A stretch of DNA of 64,000 nucleotides from Cymbidium sinense (lineage: Eukaryota > Streptophyta > Magnoliopsida > Asparagales > Orchidaceae), in NCBI GenBank assembly GCA_021442155.1, contig JAKCPB010001428.1, positions 1 through 64,000 on the forward strand, read 5' to 3'. Positions 1-10,769 of this stretch are shown here, in pieces. How positions within the stretch are numbered: the stretch's first letter is position 1; each line of letters starts with the position of its first letter. The position numbers and the translations under genes are program-made. Under the pieces are notes generated by a model. The model was not told the DNA's origin, searched no databases, and saw only the letters and a program-made list of their open reading frames with translations.

Positions 1-510
1 TAGGTTTATGTTTGCTTTTTAGTTTAGTTTTATTTTTTTAAGTTTAGTTTATTATTATTTTATGTTTAGTTTTTATTTTATTTACATTTTTATTTTTATG
101 TTTATTTTATTTTTTTAGTTAAGTTTAGGTTTTTATTTATTTTATTTTATTTTAGTTCTTATTTTTTATTTTATTTTATTTTTTAGGTTTAGGATTAGGT
201 TTAGGTTTTAGTTTAGGTTTTTATTTTGCTTAAATTTAGGTTTTTTATTTATTTTATTTTTTAAGTTTTATTTAGTTTAGGTTTAGCTTTTTACGTTTTT
301 AGGATTTAGGGTTTAGGATTTAGGGTTTAGGGTTTAAGGTTTAGGGTTTAGGGTTTGAGGTTTAGGGTTTAGTGTTTAGGCTTATAGGTTTAGGATTTTA
401 GGGTTTTGAATTTTGGGTTTATGGTTTAGGGTTTAGGGTTAGCTTAGGGTTTAGGGTTTATGATTTAGTGTTTAGGTGCTTTTAGGTTTAGGGTTGGTTT
501 GGGGTATTAA
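1..510 (+). repeat. Telomere-like repeat: end of an AT-rich module, then TTTAGGG block
   Basis: The first 300 bases are words of TTTTATTTT and TTTAGG. They close with TTTTATTTAGTTTAGG near 270, the same closing motif seen before TTTAGGG blocks elsewhere (16520, 26980, 31290, 59765). From about 300 the text becomes near-canonical TTTAGGG with single-base variants, G-rich strand on +. No coding potential. The unit is cut by the window edge, so its opening landmark is not seen. Confidence 0.85.
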
Positions 511-2275
511 ACACTAAGATCTATCATGATTTATTAATTAAGGTGATGTTATTATGATTTCAATTTGATTAAGTGATTTAATTAATTAGTTAAATCTTAA
601 TTAATTTCATTTTAAAAAGATGTGAAATGAACTATAGAAAGGGGTCCCAACCATATTCCTTAGTTCACTTGCTGTTGAACAATGATTAATAAACTTAATT
701 TACCAATTTTATATTGTTCATGGGATTAATTAATCATTAAGTAACTTAAAAGAGTTGTTAAGGTTTAATTACTCAATTTTCCTAATTAAGAGAGTAATAA
801 ATCCCAAGAAAATCATGGGAGACAGAGGTCGTCCCATTAAATTAACCAACAAAATTGGGGATTAATTGCTCAAGTAATTAAAGAGTAATTAAGCTAATTA
901 ATTTTGAAATTAAACCTTAATTTAACCTTAATTACTATTTGAAATTAGTGAAGATCATTTTTAATTAATTCTTCTCTGAAGTACCTTTTAAATGAGTATT
1001 TATTTGCATTTTTTATTTCTCTATATTTTTTTTATGATTTTTAGAAGTTTCAGCCATTAAAAATGATTAATTAAGCCTAATTAAAGCCTAATCCTATTGG
1101 CGACGCTTTCCACATGGCACCATGGGATTGGCAACTTAAAACCTATCCGACTCAGCGCCTACATGGCGGTGATGGATGTGCTTTCTCGTTCACTGTCCGA
1201 TCTAAAATTGGATGGCTATGATTAATCCCACATCTTAATAGGATTAAATCAGATCGATCAAACGAATCTAATCATGATCGTCTGTTCTCATCACGCAAAA
1301 TAGACAGTGCGTGATCTAACATCATGCGAGTGAGGAAGAATGGAGTCACCATTGCTCACTTGATCCAAGCTTCAAGCTGATCAACTCCAAAAGATCCCAC
1401 ACCTTCACGACATCGAGGAGATCCAATGGTCAAGATCACATGATGCAAGTTTTCTTCAAAAGCTCCAACCCATTTTGCCTAAGGATCGATTTTGGAAGCA
1501 TACCTTGCTTGAGCTAATGTTGAGGAAGCTTCATCTAGTGGAGATGAAGCCCTGTTGAGCAACAATTGGATCAATTCCTCGATGTTCGCTCGGAAGGCTA
1601 TGAATCGATGATTTGGAGCTCAGCTTTGATCGAAGTCCCACCACTAGTGCTCGTGGAGCTTGGGAAATGGGGAAGTTAGGTCAGAAATGGGAGTGTCTAT
1701 TTTAGATGGAATGGCATTTTTTGATCGAGGAGGGAGCTTAGGGAATGGCTCTAGTCTCATCTTGGGTAGCTAAGGCTCTAAGAATGATTTTGTGTGTGTT
1801 TGAGTGGAAATAAGGGGTGTATACCTTCCTATCTGATCTAGAATGGTGGGATTGAGTTTTTAGCCATCTCGGAGGAGGTGAGTTGGCTGCTTGGTTGGTT
1901 GAAGGTGTGGAGGTGGCTGCAAAGGAGGAATCATGGGTGTCCTATGTGTTTCAAATGCCTTGATGGGGAGGGTGAGGTTATTTCACCTCCCATGGGTCAT
2001 GGTCAACCCAACCACCCTCAGGTAAGTGTCCTGGTGCCTGTGGACCATTGGAGAGTACCAAGTGGCCAAGGAATGATAATGACTACTTACATGGGTGATT
2101 TGTCTCATGTGATGCCTTTGACCCAAGGGTAGAATGATCATTTAGCATTGAATTTGATTTGGGCAGACTTGAAATGAGCCAAAAGTGGGTTAGCCCAAAT
2201 TTCAAGTCAATTGAGTTGATTTTAGTTTGGCTCAATTTGACTCATTTAGGTCAAATAGGGTTAGGTTGGGTCAAG

Positions 2276-2291
2276 TTGACCAATTGGTCAA
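2276..2291. repeat. 16-bp perfect palindrome TTGACCAATTGGTCAA
   Basis: The palindrome holds two TTGACC words in inverted orientation. TTGACC matches the core of the WRKY-factor W-box. The same palindrome is intact in unit B at 45631-45646. A binding role is inference. Confidence 0.8.
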
Positions 2292-2733
2292 ATTGGGTCA
2301 AACCAAGGGTTGGGTCAAGTTCATATGATCATTTGGGATGTTTTGGTTCAATTGGTTTGGTTTGGTTTAGTTAGATTTGATTTTGGCTCATTTGAATTCA
2401 TTTGGGTCAAATGGGTTAAGTTGAATTTGACCAAATTAGCCAAATTGGCTTGGGTTGGGTGTTGTTTGGGTTTAGTTGACAATTAAGATGATTGTAGGAT
2501 TTGGTTTCAATTAATTTGGATTTGGTTTTGATTTAGTAAACTCCTTTAGATCAATTTGGCTAAATTGAATCTTGGGTCCAAGGCTTTGGTCAAGTTAAAC
2601 AATCAATTTGGTTTGACTTAGTGAAGGTCAAGTCATATTCAAATATTGATTTTGATTTGGTATGAATCATTGGTTTCAAGGGATTTGGCAGGTTTCAATT
2701 TGGCTAGTTTGGGTTCATATGGGTTAAGGGTTG

Positions 2734-2753
2734 ACTTGGTCAAATGACCAAGT
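2734..2753. repeat. Inverted repeat, 9-bp arms around AA
   Basis: ACTTGGTCA and TGACCAAGT are perfect complements separated by two bases. The same structure is present in unit B at 46208-46227. It lies in the TTGGTCAA-rich part of the leader. Confidence 0.8.
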
Positions 2754-2774
2754 TGACTTAGTTTGACCAATTTG

Positions 2775-3384
2775 TGACAATTGATCAACTTAGGGTGATC
2801 AACAATCATGATGGGAGGTTTTGATGGGCTTGGTTCAATCAATTTAGGATTAGAACTTGGCTCAAATAGGTCAAATTAGCCACTTTGGGTCAAGTGGACC
2901 AATTGGGTTTAGTTGGCTTGATTTTGGGTTGAGTTTGATTTAGTTGAGTTTATATATGGATTTGGGATTGATATATAAATTCAATTACAATTGGCTTGGG
3001 TTCAAATGGGTTTTGGTTCATTTGAACATTTCAAATCAAAAGTTAAGGGGTTTGACTTGGGTTGATTTTGGTTTGGACAATTGCTCAACTTAGGGTGATC
3101 AACAATCATGATGGGAGATTTCGATGGGCTTGGTTCAATCTAATTTGGGTAGGATTAGAACTTGGCTCAAATAGGTCAAATTAGCCACTTTGGGTCAAGT
3201 GGACCAATTGGGTTTAGTTGGCTTGATTATGGGTTGAGTTTGATTTAGTTTGAGTTTATATATGGATTTGGGATTGATATATAAATTCAATTGTACAATT
3301 CAGGTTCAAATGGGTTTTGGTTCATTTGAACATTTCAAGTCAAAAGAGTTGTTAAGGGTTTGACTTGGGTTGATTTTGGTTTAG
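2775..3384 (+). repeat. Tandem duplication of about 300 bp in unit A
   Basis: The stretch from about 2775 to 3076 is repeated at about 3077 to 3384 with few differences. Both copies start at a CAACTTAGGGTGATCAACAA segment (2786 and 3086) and run on to GTTGATTTTGGTTT. Unit B has one copy (about 46250-46520), so the duplication arose in unit A or was lost from B. Confidence 0.85.
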
Positions 3385-4279
3385 CTTGATGATTGTAGAT
3401 TTCATTTATATATGTGAATATGATTGAAGGTATGATTGATTCATGAGAAAATCAATTGAATTTGGGTTTTGGAATGAAGGAATTTGTTTAAGTCCATGGA
3501 GTTGGGTCATGTGGCTTAGGTTTGGATTTTGATTTGGTATGATTTTGTTTGATTTAGTTTTGATGATTTAAATGTATATTTCATTTATATTTATGAAGAT
3601 GATTGAAAATATGATTGATTCATGAGAAAATCAATTGAGTTTGACTTGATTTGGATTAGATTTCCAAGATATGATTTAATTTGATTTAGTTTAATTTCAT
3701 TTGATTTATCATTTTAAATAAAGATTTTATATTTAAAGATTATTGGGATTAAAATATTATAAATAGAAATTTTCAAGGTTAAATTTCATCATTGGATCAT
3801 TTGGTTTGGATTTGGATTTGAGATTTGGTTTGATTTGAAAATTGATTTTTGTAAATGGATTATTTTAAATTTCTTATCCTTCTGGTTAACCCTTTAAGCT
3901 TAAGTGTTTACAAATTGTTAGAAGTGTCTTGGGGAAGTCTTAGTGTCTAGAAGACTCCTAAGTCTAAGATGGGAAGATTGAATGCACTCCAAAGTGAGGT
4001 CAGCATAGGTTGCTTGGTTTTTTGATAGATTGGAGGAAAAGCTAAGTTTCATTATAGACTTAGATACATCTTTCAATGCTTTGCTTGGAAGATCATGGAT
4101 ACATGAGAACAACATAGTTCCATCCTCTCATCAATGTATGAAGTTGTGAGAGGTGGGATCGTCTATTGTGTCAAAGGAGATCTCAAACCATTTCAGTTCA
4201 GAGGTGGCATATATGAGGATGCGACTTACTACCTCCCTCAAAATCAAATAAGTCTATTCTTGAACTTGGCCAAAGTTTA

Positions 4280-4352
4280 AAATAAAAAAAAAGAAAGGAA
4301 AGAAAAAAGAAAAGAAAGAAAAGAAAATGAAAAAAAAAAAAAAAAATAAAAG
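4280..4352 (+). repeat. Purine (A/G) tract of unit A
   Basis: More than 70 bases are almost only A and G (AAAGAAAGG words, then a run of A). Unit B has the matching tract at about 47595-47680. It lies between the leader and the first recognisable coding remnants. It is a simple-sequence tract. It is not at the position expected for a 3' polypurine tract, so no priming role is claimed. Confidence 0.8.
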
Positions 4353-4359
4353 GGAGCGA

Positions 4360-5100
4360 AAATAGACTTGGAGGAGGAAGTGTTGAATGACATAAAATTC
4401 CACCCATAGTTCATTACTCCATTCAAACATATGGGTTGGACAACCTAACCTCCACCAGATAGAGGAAGAGGCTAGTTCAGAGGTAGTCCCAGGGGTGAAA
4501 AACCTTCTTATTGGCCACCCAATAGAAGATATGTCCTAGCTACCAGGAGTACACCTGTTATCCATATAGACTTAGAATCTAATTCATAGGATGAGTCTTA
4601 TATAATTAGCACACCAGTCAGCTCTTTTTAATAGTAGATTCCCTTGGAGGTGACACTTAAGCCAGATAGGAATGAAGATTGGGCTCCAAAGTAAAGCATA
4701 AGTGTATTCAAGTGTATATGTTAAATAGTTAGGCATCAGTTGGGAACCTTAGCTCTAACCCCACTTTCCTCCAAAAAGCTAAGGGTTTGGTAGTTAAGGA
4801 AGTGACTAAGTCATTAGGTGTGAAGACTGAGGTTCTTTCTAGGATCATCATCCTCAAGTCAAGTTGATGTAGAACTTGAGAATGATTCATATAAGATTTA
4901 ATAGAATTACCTTTTAATTGGTACTTGCCTTGTGTTCATAATTTAGCAAAGAAAGGGTTAATCCCACATACTTGTCAAAAGCAGACTACTCAAAAGAATA
5001 TGGAAGAATAAATGCAAAAGCTCTCAATCAAAACCAAGACTAGGATTCGGTATAGTGGGTCCATCGATGATGACGATTAGTGCATAATCATCACCAATTT
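4360..5100 (+). pseudogene. Unit A gag / pre-RT remnant
   Basis: This is a broken homologue of the 140-residue frame at 47940-48362 in unit B. Shared words can be read in pieces in different frames, for example the region for pre-RT residues resembling WYFPCVHNLAKKGL near 4920-4965. Stops and single-base losses break every frame. I recognise it as the segment that precedes RT in Tat-type elements. No zinc knuckle or protease active site (DTG/DSG) could be found, so gag and protease limits are unknown. Confidence 0.5.
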
Positions 5101-5289
5101 TTTAGAATTTGATAGGTCTTTTTCAAATCACATTAGCTCATATGAGGAGCTGTGCTTAGAAACTTCAAATGATCTAGATGATTTTGAAGTCAAAGATGCA
5201 CCACCAGTGTTCGAAGAAGAGATCAAGTCAACCATCAAGCTCAAGGAAATCAACTTAGGAACAAGAAGATCCACACCCAACATACATCA

Positions 5290-6070
5290 GTTCTTTGTTG
5301 AATGAAATTAATGACTTAGTTAGGCTATTGATTGAGTTTAAGGACTTGGCATGGAGTTATGAAGAGATGCTTGGATTGGCTCTCGACATAGTGGTCCATA
5401 AACTAGCAATAGAACTACGCTAACCCTATCAAGCAAGCTCTAGCATACGATTAGACATAGAACAAGGTCATTTATGAAGTCAAGAAATTGATCGATCTTC
5501 ATCCAGAAGAAAAATACCTCACCTTGTTGGCATCATCCCGTTAAGAAATATTAGCCAAATTCACATATGTGTCAATTTTGGGGATTTAAATATGGCATGT
5601 CCAAAAGATGAATTTCCACTACCAATCTTAAAGCTGATGGTGGACATTTCCTCATCTCTTACATTCTTCTCTTTCATGGATGACTCATCTAGATATAACC
5701 AAATAAAGATAACCCCTAAAGATGAAAAAATACTACTTTTAGAACCTCGATCGGAATCTATTGCTATATGGTCATGCCTTTTAGCCTTTAAAATGCTGAT
5801 GATACATACCCTGGGCTATGACTCAATATTTAATGAACTCATTCATCATCAAGTCGAGTCTATGTCGATGATCTTGTCAAAAGTAGAAAAGGAAGACCAT
5901 CTTATTGACTTGAGAGTAGTTTTCGAATATTTAAGATAATTTAACCTCAAAATGAACCCCCTGAAGTGTGCATTCAGAGTTTCTTCAGAGAAATTCCTTG
6001 GATTTGTTGTCCGACACCAGAGAATTGAATTCAATCCTGAGAAGATCAAAGTGATATTAGATGCGATCCC
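5290..6070 (+). pseudogene. Unit A reverse transcriptase remnant (Ty3/gypsy)
   Basis: The RT palm and fingers are recognisable in pieces. ACPKDEFPLPILKLMVD starts near 5593 and is followed by FFSFMDDSSRYNQIKI (an altered SFMDGSSGYNQI block). The codons for the catalytic YVDD are still present at 5861-5872 but are one base out of frame with the preceding HHQVE block, so a one-base loss lies just before them. LRVVFEYLR then NLKMNPLKCAF continue to 6000, followed by KFLGFVV. Several stops interrupt. It is dead as an enzyme. In unit B the same motif is in frame over a short piece. Confidence 0.85.
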
Positions 6071-6560
6071 CTAAAAGTTTAACTCAACTCAGATCATTCC
6101 AAGGGGAGTTGGCATATCTAAGATGCTTTATATCCAACCTATCGAGAAGATGTCAACCATTCTCACTTGTCAAATAGGATGCCAAGTTCAAGTGATGAAA
6201 GTGTGAGCATGCCTTTTAAAGACATCAAGCATTACGATGACATGTCCGGTTCTAGCGCTATCTCGGCAAACCACTCATACTTTATACGCATTAGATGACT
6301 CCCTTGGTGCTTTGTTGGCCCAAGCCAATGATGAATCAAAGGAAAATGCACTCTACTACCTCAATAGTCATCTAATGCCTGCTGAGGCTAATTATCCACC
6401 CATTAAGAAGTATTTCGTAGCTTTAATCTTTCCATCCCAAAAGTTGCAGCACTACATGATTTCTTATATGGTGAACTTGATATCTCGGATCAAATCCACA
6501 TATTCTCGCGGCCGACCTATCTGGATAGTTGGCATGATGGTCCATGATCCTCTCATTTGA
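6071..6560 (+). pseudogene. Unit A RNase H (first, gypsy-type) remnant
   Basis: A frame from about 6270 reads as the RT-associated RNase H: DDSLGALLAQANDESKENAL, then YYLNSHLMPAEANYPPIKKY and SQKLQHYM. This matches the unit B segment at 49427-49834. The upstream part near 6080-6230 is in other frames with stops. It lies directly after RT, as in all Ty3/gypsy elements. Confidence 0.8.
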
Positions 6561-7140
6561 CATTACCTTGTACCCTCATGTGGTGAAAGGACAAGTGCTA
6601 GTGAATTTTTTAGCAGCACCTCCACTTCCTGCTGACTCTCGGCTTAATCATGACCACCTCGATGAACAAATCATGAACTTAGGGGATACTAGAATTCACT
6701 ACTAGGAGATGTACTTTGATAGTGCAGCTTCCTCCAAGAAGGAGAAGAACCATAATCTACTATTCTAAGAAAGGTAGTGGTAGAAATAGTTCTCTTAACT
6801 CTGAACCATAATGTGATGAGATTCTCATGTCATCTATCTAATCCTTGCACCAACAATGAAGCCAAATATGAGGCTAATTTCGGTCATGGAGTTAGCCATT
6901 ACTCTAAGCATCCGAACATCAACATCTTGAGGATTCTCTAGTTATCAACCAAATTGCTGGGTCTTATAAGGTTATAAAGCCCAAGCTCGATCACTACCAC
7001 AAGTACACCATGGAGTTATTGGCCCAAATCCTAGAGGTTACCATTTTTAAGATTCCTCAAGGAGAGAATGCAATTATGGATGCTTTAGCCAAGCTTGCAA
7101 AGGAGTTGGGATGTCCAGAGGATGAGTCCATATCAATAAA
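6561..7140 (+). pseudogene. Unit A second (archaeal-type) RNase H remnant
   Basis: After a linker (words like QIMNLGDT near 6670) the text carries NNEAKYEA at about 6848-6871 and FNKAKL-like remains near 7090. The NNEA.YEA signature is typical of the extra archaeal-type RNase H found between RT-RNase H and integrase in the Tat lineage. Unit B shows the continuing GDSQLVINQI block; in unit A this region is broken by an internal loss near 6930. The domain is non-functional. Confidence 0.7.
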
Positions 7141-8460
7141 GGTCCAAAATAGACAAGTCTCATCCCTTTATTGATATTGAACTCATCAAGAAGTACTCTC
7201 TTGAAGGGAAGGTATCCATTGCCATCAAGGATGAAGGATATAGATTGGAGGCAACCATTCATGGATTACCTAAATAAAGGAAAACTATCTGAGAAGTCCC
7301 AAACCATGGATGAAGCAGAGAGCACTTTCCCATTCTCTTGTGGATTGTGTCTTATATCGACGGTCTTTCAATCATATGTGGTTACATTATTTAGATAAGA
7401 ATGAAGCCCATAAGATTGTGACTAAGGTACACTTCGATTATGTGGAGCCAACCAATCCGGTCTAAAGATGAAAGCTAAGATCAAGAGAATAGAATACTAC
7501 TAAGCATCGAAGATCAAAGATTGCATGGATACTGCATTACCAATGTCAAATACATGGTGTGGTCTACACCACCACAACATTCTACATCTACATTGGCCTC
7601 ATGGCCATTCAGTGTTGGGGTTGACATAGTGGGTCTGATTGATCCTCCTTCTTCAAGGGTCATCGATTCATCTTAGCTACTACTTTACTTTTCCAAATGG
7701 GGGAAGGTCATTCTCGGAGAGGTCACTCGCATGTGCTTTAATTTTTTAGGAATCACATCATATATAGGTTTGGAGTACCTCGATGAATTATATCTAATAA
7801 TGGTATTGCATTTAAGAGCATCGAGATCAATAACATTGCCTAGAGACATAGTATAGATTGGAGATATTATACCATTAATTGCGTAGCGAATAAATCTTCA
7901 ACAAACTCTCATCCAAATCTTGAATAAGACACTTTTAATAACATGATAGTGGCATGAGTGTTAGTTGAAACCTTGTGGGCCTACGTCACGATATATAGAA
8001 CTCCAACTCAGTCTACTCCTTTCTCCTTAATGTATGGGTTTAAAGTAGTTCTACCATTAGAAGTCCAACTCCCGTCACTAAGGATTATTGTGGATAACAA
8101 GATCACAATAGAGCAGAATTCCATGTTTCAGTTAGAAGAGCTCGAAGGTTTGGAGGAGAGACATCTGCATGCTAAAATCGAGTTATAAAAATGATTCAAG
8201 CTCATAATAAGTTGGTCATTCTAGAGCTTTTCAAGTAAAGAGCTTATTTTAGTTCTAACGAGGGGATTGTTTCATAAGATGGGAGGCAAGTTTGAACCCA
8301 CTTGGGAAGACCCTTTGTAATAAGAAGGCTTACCAAGGAGGATCTTATCAACTTATTAATCATAAGGAGAGCACTAATGCTTCCAATCAATGGGCTTTAC
8401 TTAAAATAAATATTATAAATTATGTTTAAAATAATTATCATCAATGAAAATTTTATTTTG
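7141..8460 (+). pseudogene. Unit A integrase remnant
   Basis: The zinc-binding N-terminal part lies near 7400-7560 in broken frames. The catalytic core is seen as SVGVDIVG near 7612, which keeps the first catalytic Asp, and as a VISDNG block changed to ISNNG near 7790, which loses the second Asp. Downstream, TPTQSTPFSLMYGFKVVLPLEVQLPSL can be read near 7990-8080, and a degraded KFEPTWE...INGLYLK C-terminal block lies near 8285-8410. Many frameshifts are present. Order and motifs agree with the Ty3/gypsy integrase of unit B. Confidence 0.8.
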
Positions 8461-10290
8461 AATTCAATCTCTTCCATGTTGAAAGTATTCTTATTTGTGA
8501 ATCTAGCAATGTGTTTAGGGTAGGTAAGGAACCGCGGTCTTATCCTTCATCGACACAAACATAAATACATAAAGTTATAAAATAAACACATATCTTTTTT
8601 GTCTTGGCTACTCTAAGTTGAGATAATGCCCCTCACTCTTAGTAGCTTTAGGTGATGTCCCTACTAGTGTCACTGGTCTTCTTGCTTTGGAGGATGTAAG
8701 TTTGCTATGCTTTCCTTCCTTGCTTGGCCACTGCACACCAATGAGCACCTTGTTAGTTTGGTAAGCTTTACTACGTGGCTAGTAAGCTACCTCAAGTTGG
8801 TTTCATTTAAGAGGATGTGAGTCTGTTATGCTTTCTTCTTGGAGTAGCCTTCATGCACTGACTGGGTTGAGTATTTTTGAGCTTTAGGATAAGTCCTTTA
8901 GTGGCTCCTTCCCTCCTTATTGCTTCAAGTTTGGGTCTAGTCCTTCCTCAGGGCTCCTCGCTTAGTTGTCTCTCTAGGTCAGATAGCATATATCCCATCG
9001 ATGATAGACTATCCCGATGATTAGTTCCACTTGGAAAGTTGTAAGCCTACACACTTTCATTCTAGATTAATTGTTGCACAATGACAGGCACCTTAGGTTG
9101 GTTGTTTCTCACTATGCTGACGGATACACCACTCATATTGATGGATGCACCTTAGGTTAGTTGGTTCTCACACCTTAGGATACACCACTCATGACAAATG
9201 TAAGTCTGCTATGCTTTCTCCTTTAGTTGACTACCATACACTTATAGGCTTTCTTTTTTAATGCTTAGGATAACACCCTAGCACCTCCCTATGGGCACTA
9301 TATTTGGATCATGTCTTTGATATTTAGACACTACCAGTTACTATTGGATTAGGAGTTCCCTTTCCAAGTAACCACCCATATGGTTAGAGAATCTATCCTG
9401 TGTATGTGCAGATTCTCCCTTGGTCCAGTAAATCTGAGTTAGGTCAAGGCCAACATAGCCCCTTTCAGTGTGATCCCTCGCACATCAATAGGGTCCACAT
9501 AAACATATAAATAAAATATATATTCACTTATGGATTAGGAGGACACCCTTAGAGATACCTTTTCCCAAGTAGACATTCTATCTTTATGGAAGTTTTAACA
9601 AAACTCCCTATAGGAATCGCCTGACTAATCTTGAGTTGATATAAGTCCCCAGCAGCATTCACTCAGTAGTCGCCCCTAAGTCAGGTTTGATTTGTTATGC
9701 TACCAGGCCACCCAACGGTTGTTCCACTTTAGAAGATGTAAGCTACACCTTCTTCTTAGCATAGTTGCACCGAAAGGCAACCCCTTAGTTGGCTAGCTCT
9801 ACCATAGTAGATATCCCTTTAGATTTTTTAATCTGAGATAAGACAAGTCAGATATAGCCCCTTCTCAGTGGGTCCATCGCACACTGACATAATCCATAAA
9901 TTAAATCTATCAAATTTGATCGAGCTCACACCCCCAGCCAATATGCCCTCAATTTAAAATCAAACTAAACCAAGCAAACCAAATCAAATCACATGAATTT
10001 ATGTTGACAGAAGTCCCAGTGGCATTCACTCAGTAGTCACCCTAGGTCAGGTTTGATTTGTTGTGCATCTAACAGGCCACTCCAGTGATTGTTCCTCACT
10101 TTAAAGATGTAAGTTCATGCATTCTTCCCAGCATAATCCTTGCACATCAAAAGGCAACCCCTTAGGTTGGCTAGCTCTACCCATTGGTACTATCCTTTAG
10201 ATTTGTAAACCTGAGGTAGGTCAAGGTTGATATAGCCCCTTCTTAGTGGGTCCATCTCACACCAACATGGTCCATACATTAACTCAAATT
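8461..10290 (+). repeat. Unit A 3' region with diverged repeated phrases and a duplication
   Basis: This part follows the integrase and has no frame kept in unit B. A phrase close to GATGTAAGTCTGCTATGC, followed by a TTGCACACC and CCTTAGGTTGG part, recurs near 8694, 8813, 9030, 9198, 9733 and 10103. In addition, about 9640-9900 is repeated at about 10000-10275, while unit B has one such copy (about 53050-53340). Tat-lineage elements are known for variable, repeat-bearing 3' untranslated regions, and this fits that description. Confidence 0.65.
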
Positions 10291-10399
10291 AAATTAATCC
10301 AATCTTATTTTCCCTAGTGGAGTTAAATCACACCGTTCTCCTCTGTGAGCCCTAAATCATATATAAATAAGTCAAGCAAATAAATAAAATTCAAAAACA

Positions 10400-10701
10400 A
10401 CCTCCCTAGTGGAGGTAAATTAAATCAACTCTCCTAGTAGAGTCTAAATCAAAGAAATCCAACCAAATTCTTATCCCTAGTGGATACATCTCCAGAAAAA
10501 TCTATAAAATCAAACTCAAATACCAATCCTTAGCGGATAGCCCGAACCTACTTCCTTAGTGGAAGGTTCATATACCCAATCCCCAACAGACTCGAGCCCA
10601 TATATCTAGAAAAAATGCCTCCACATCAATTAAAACAAATCAAATTAAAGTTGATTCGATCTTAATCCCTCGTGGATTATAGATTCTTATCCCTAGAGGA
10701 T
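10400..10701 (+). repeat. Chain of short hairpins with changing arms and a common loop (unit A)
   Basis: Seven imperfect to perfect palindromes follow each other: 10400-10416 (ACCTCC/CTAGT/GGAGGT), 10428-10443 (ACTCT/CCTAGT/AGAGT), 10472-10486 (TATCC/CTAGT/GGATA), 10526-10538 (ATCC/TTAGC/GGAT), 10551-10565 (CTTCC/TTAGT/GGAAG), 10663-10679 (TAATCC/CTCGT/GGATTA) and 10689-10701 (ATCC/CTAGA/GGAT). The arms differ from hairpin to hairpin but remain complementary, while the 5-6 base loop stays near CTAGT. A weaker one may lie at about 10308-10325. The role is unknown. Confidence 0.75.
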
Positions 10702-10769
10702 CTTCTTTCCACAAATTATATAATCAAATCAAATTCAAACCTTATCCCAGATTTTTTTTATTATGCCCT

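Larger units (their letters stand above)
511..3900 (+). other. Unit A 5' non-coding part (possible LTR/leader)
   Basis: The region from 530 to 1090 is rich in TTAATTAA. The region from 1095 to 2130 is mixed sequence with diverged counterparts in unit B. From 2130 to 3900 the text is dominated by TTTGGTCAAATTGG-like words. The open frames here (for example 1878-2132) are not kept as frames in unit B, so I treat it as non-coding. It is collinear with 43735-47160. Calling it an LTR is inference, because no matching 3' copy was seen. Confidence 0.5.

Noticed and set aside
1..510. True chromosome end
   Set aside because: Repeats are degenerate, mixed with transposons, and continue on both sides of large inserts, so this is interstitial or subtelomeric at best.
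1878..2132. 84-residue frame in the leader of unit A
   Set aside because: The counterpart in unit B (about 45200-45510) is broken by shifts, and no family is recognised.
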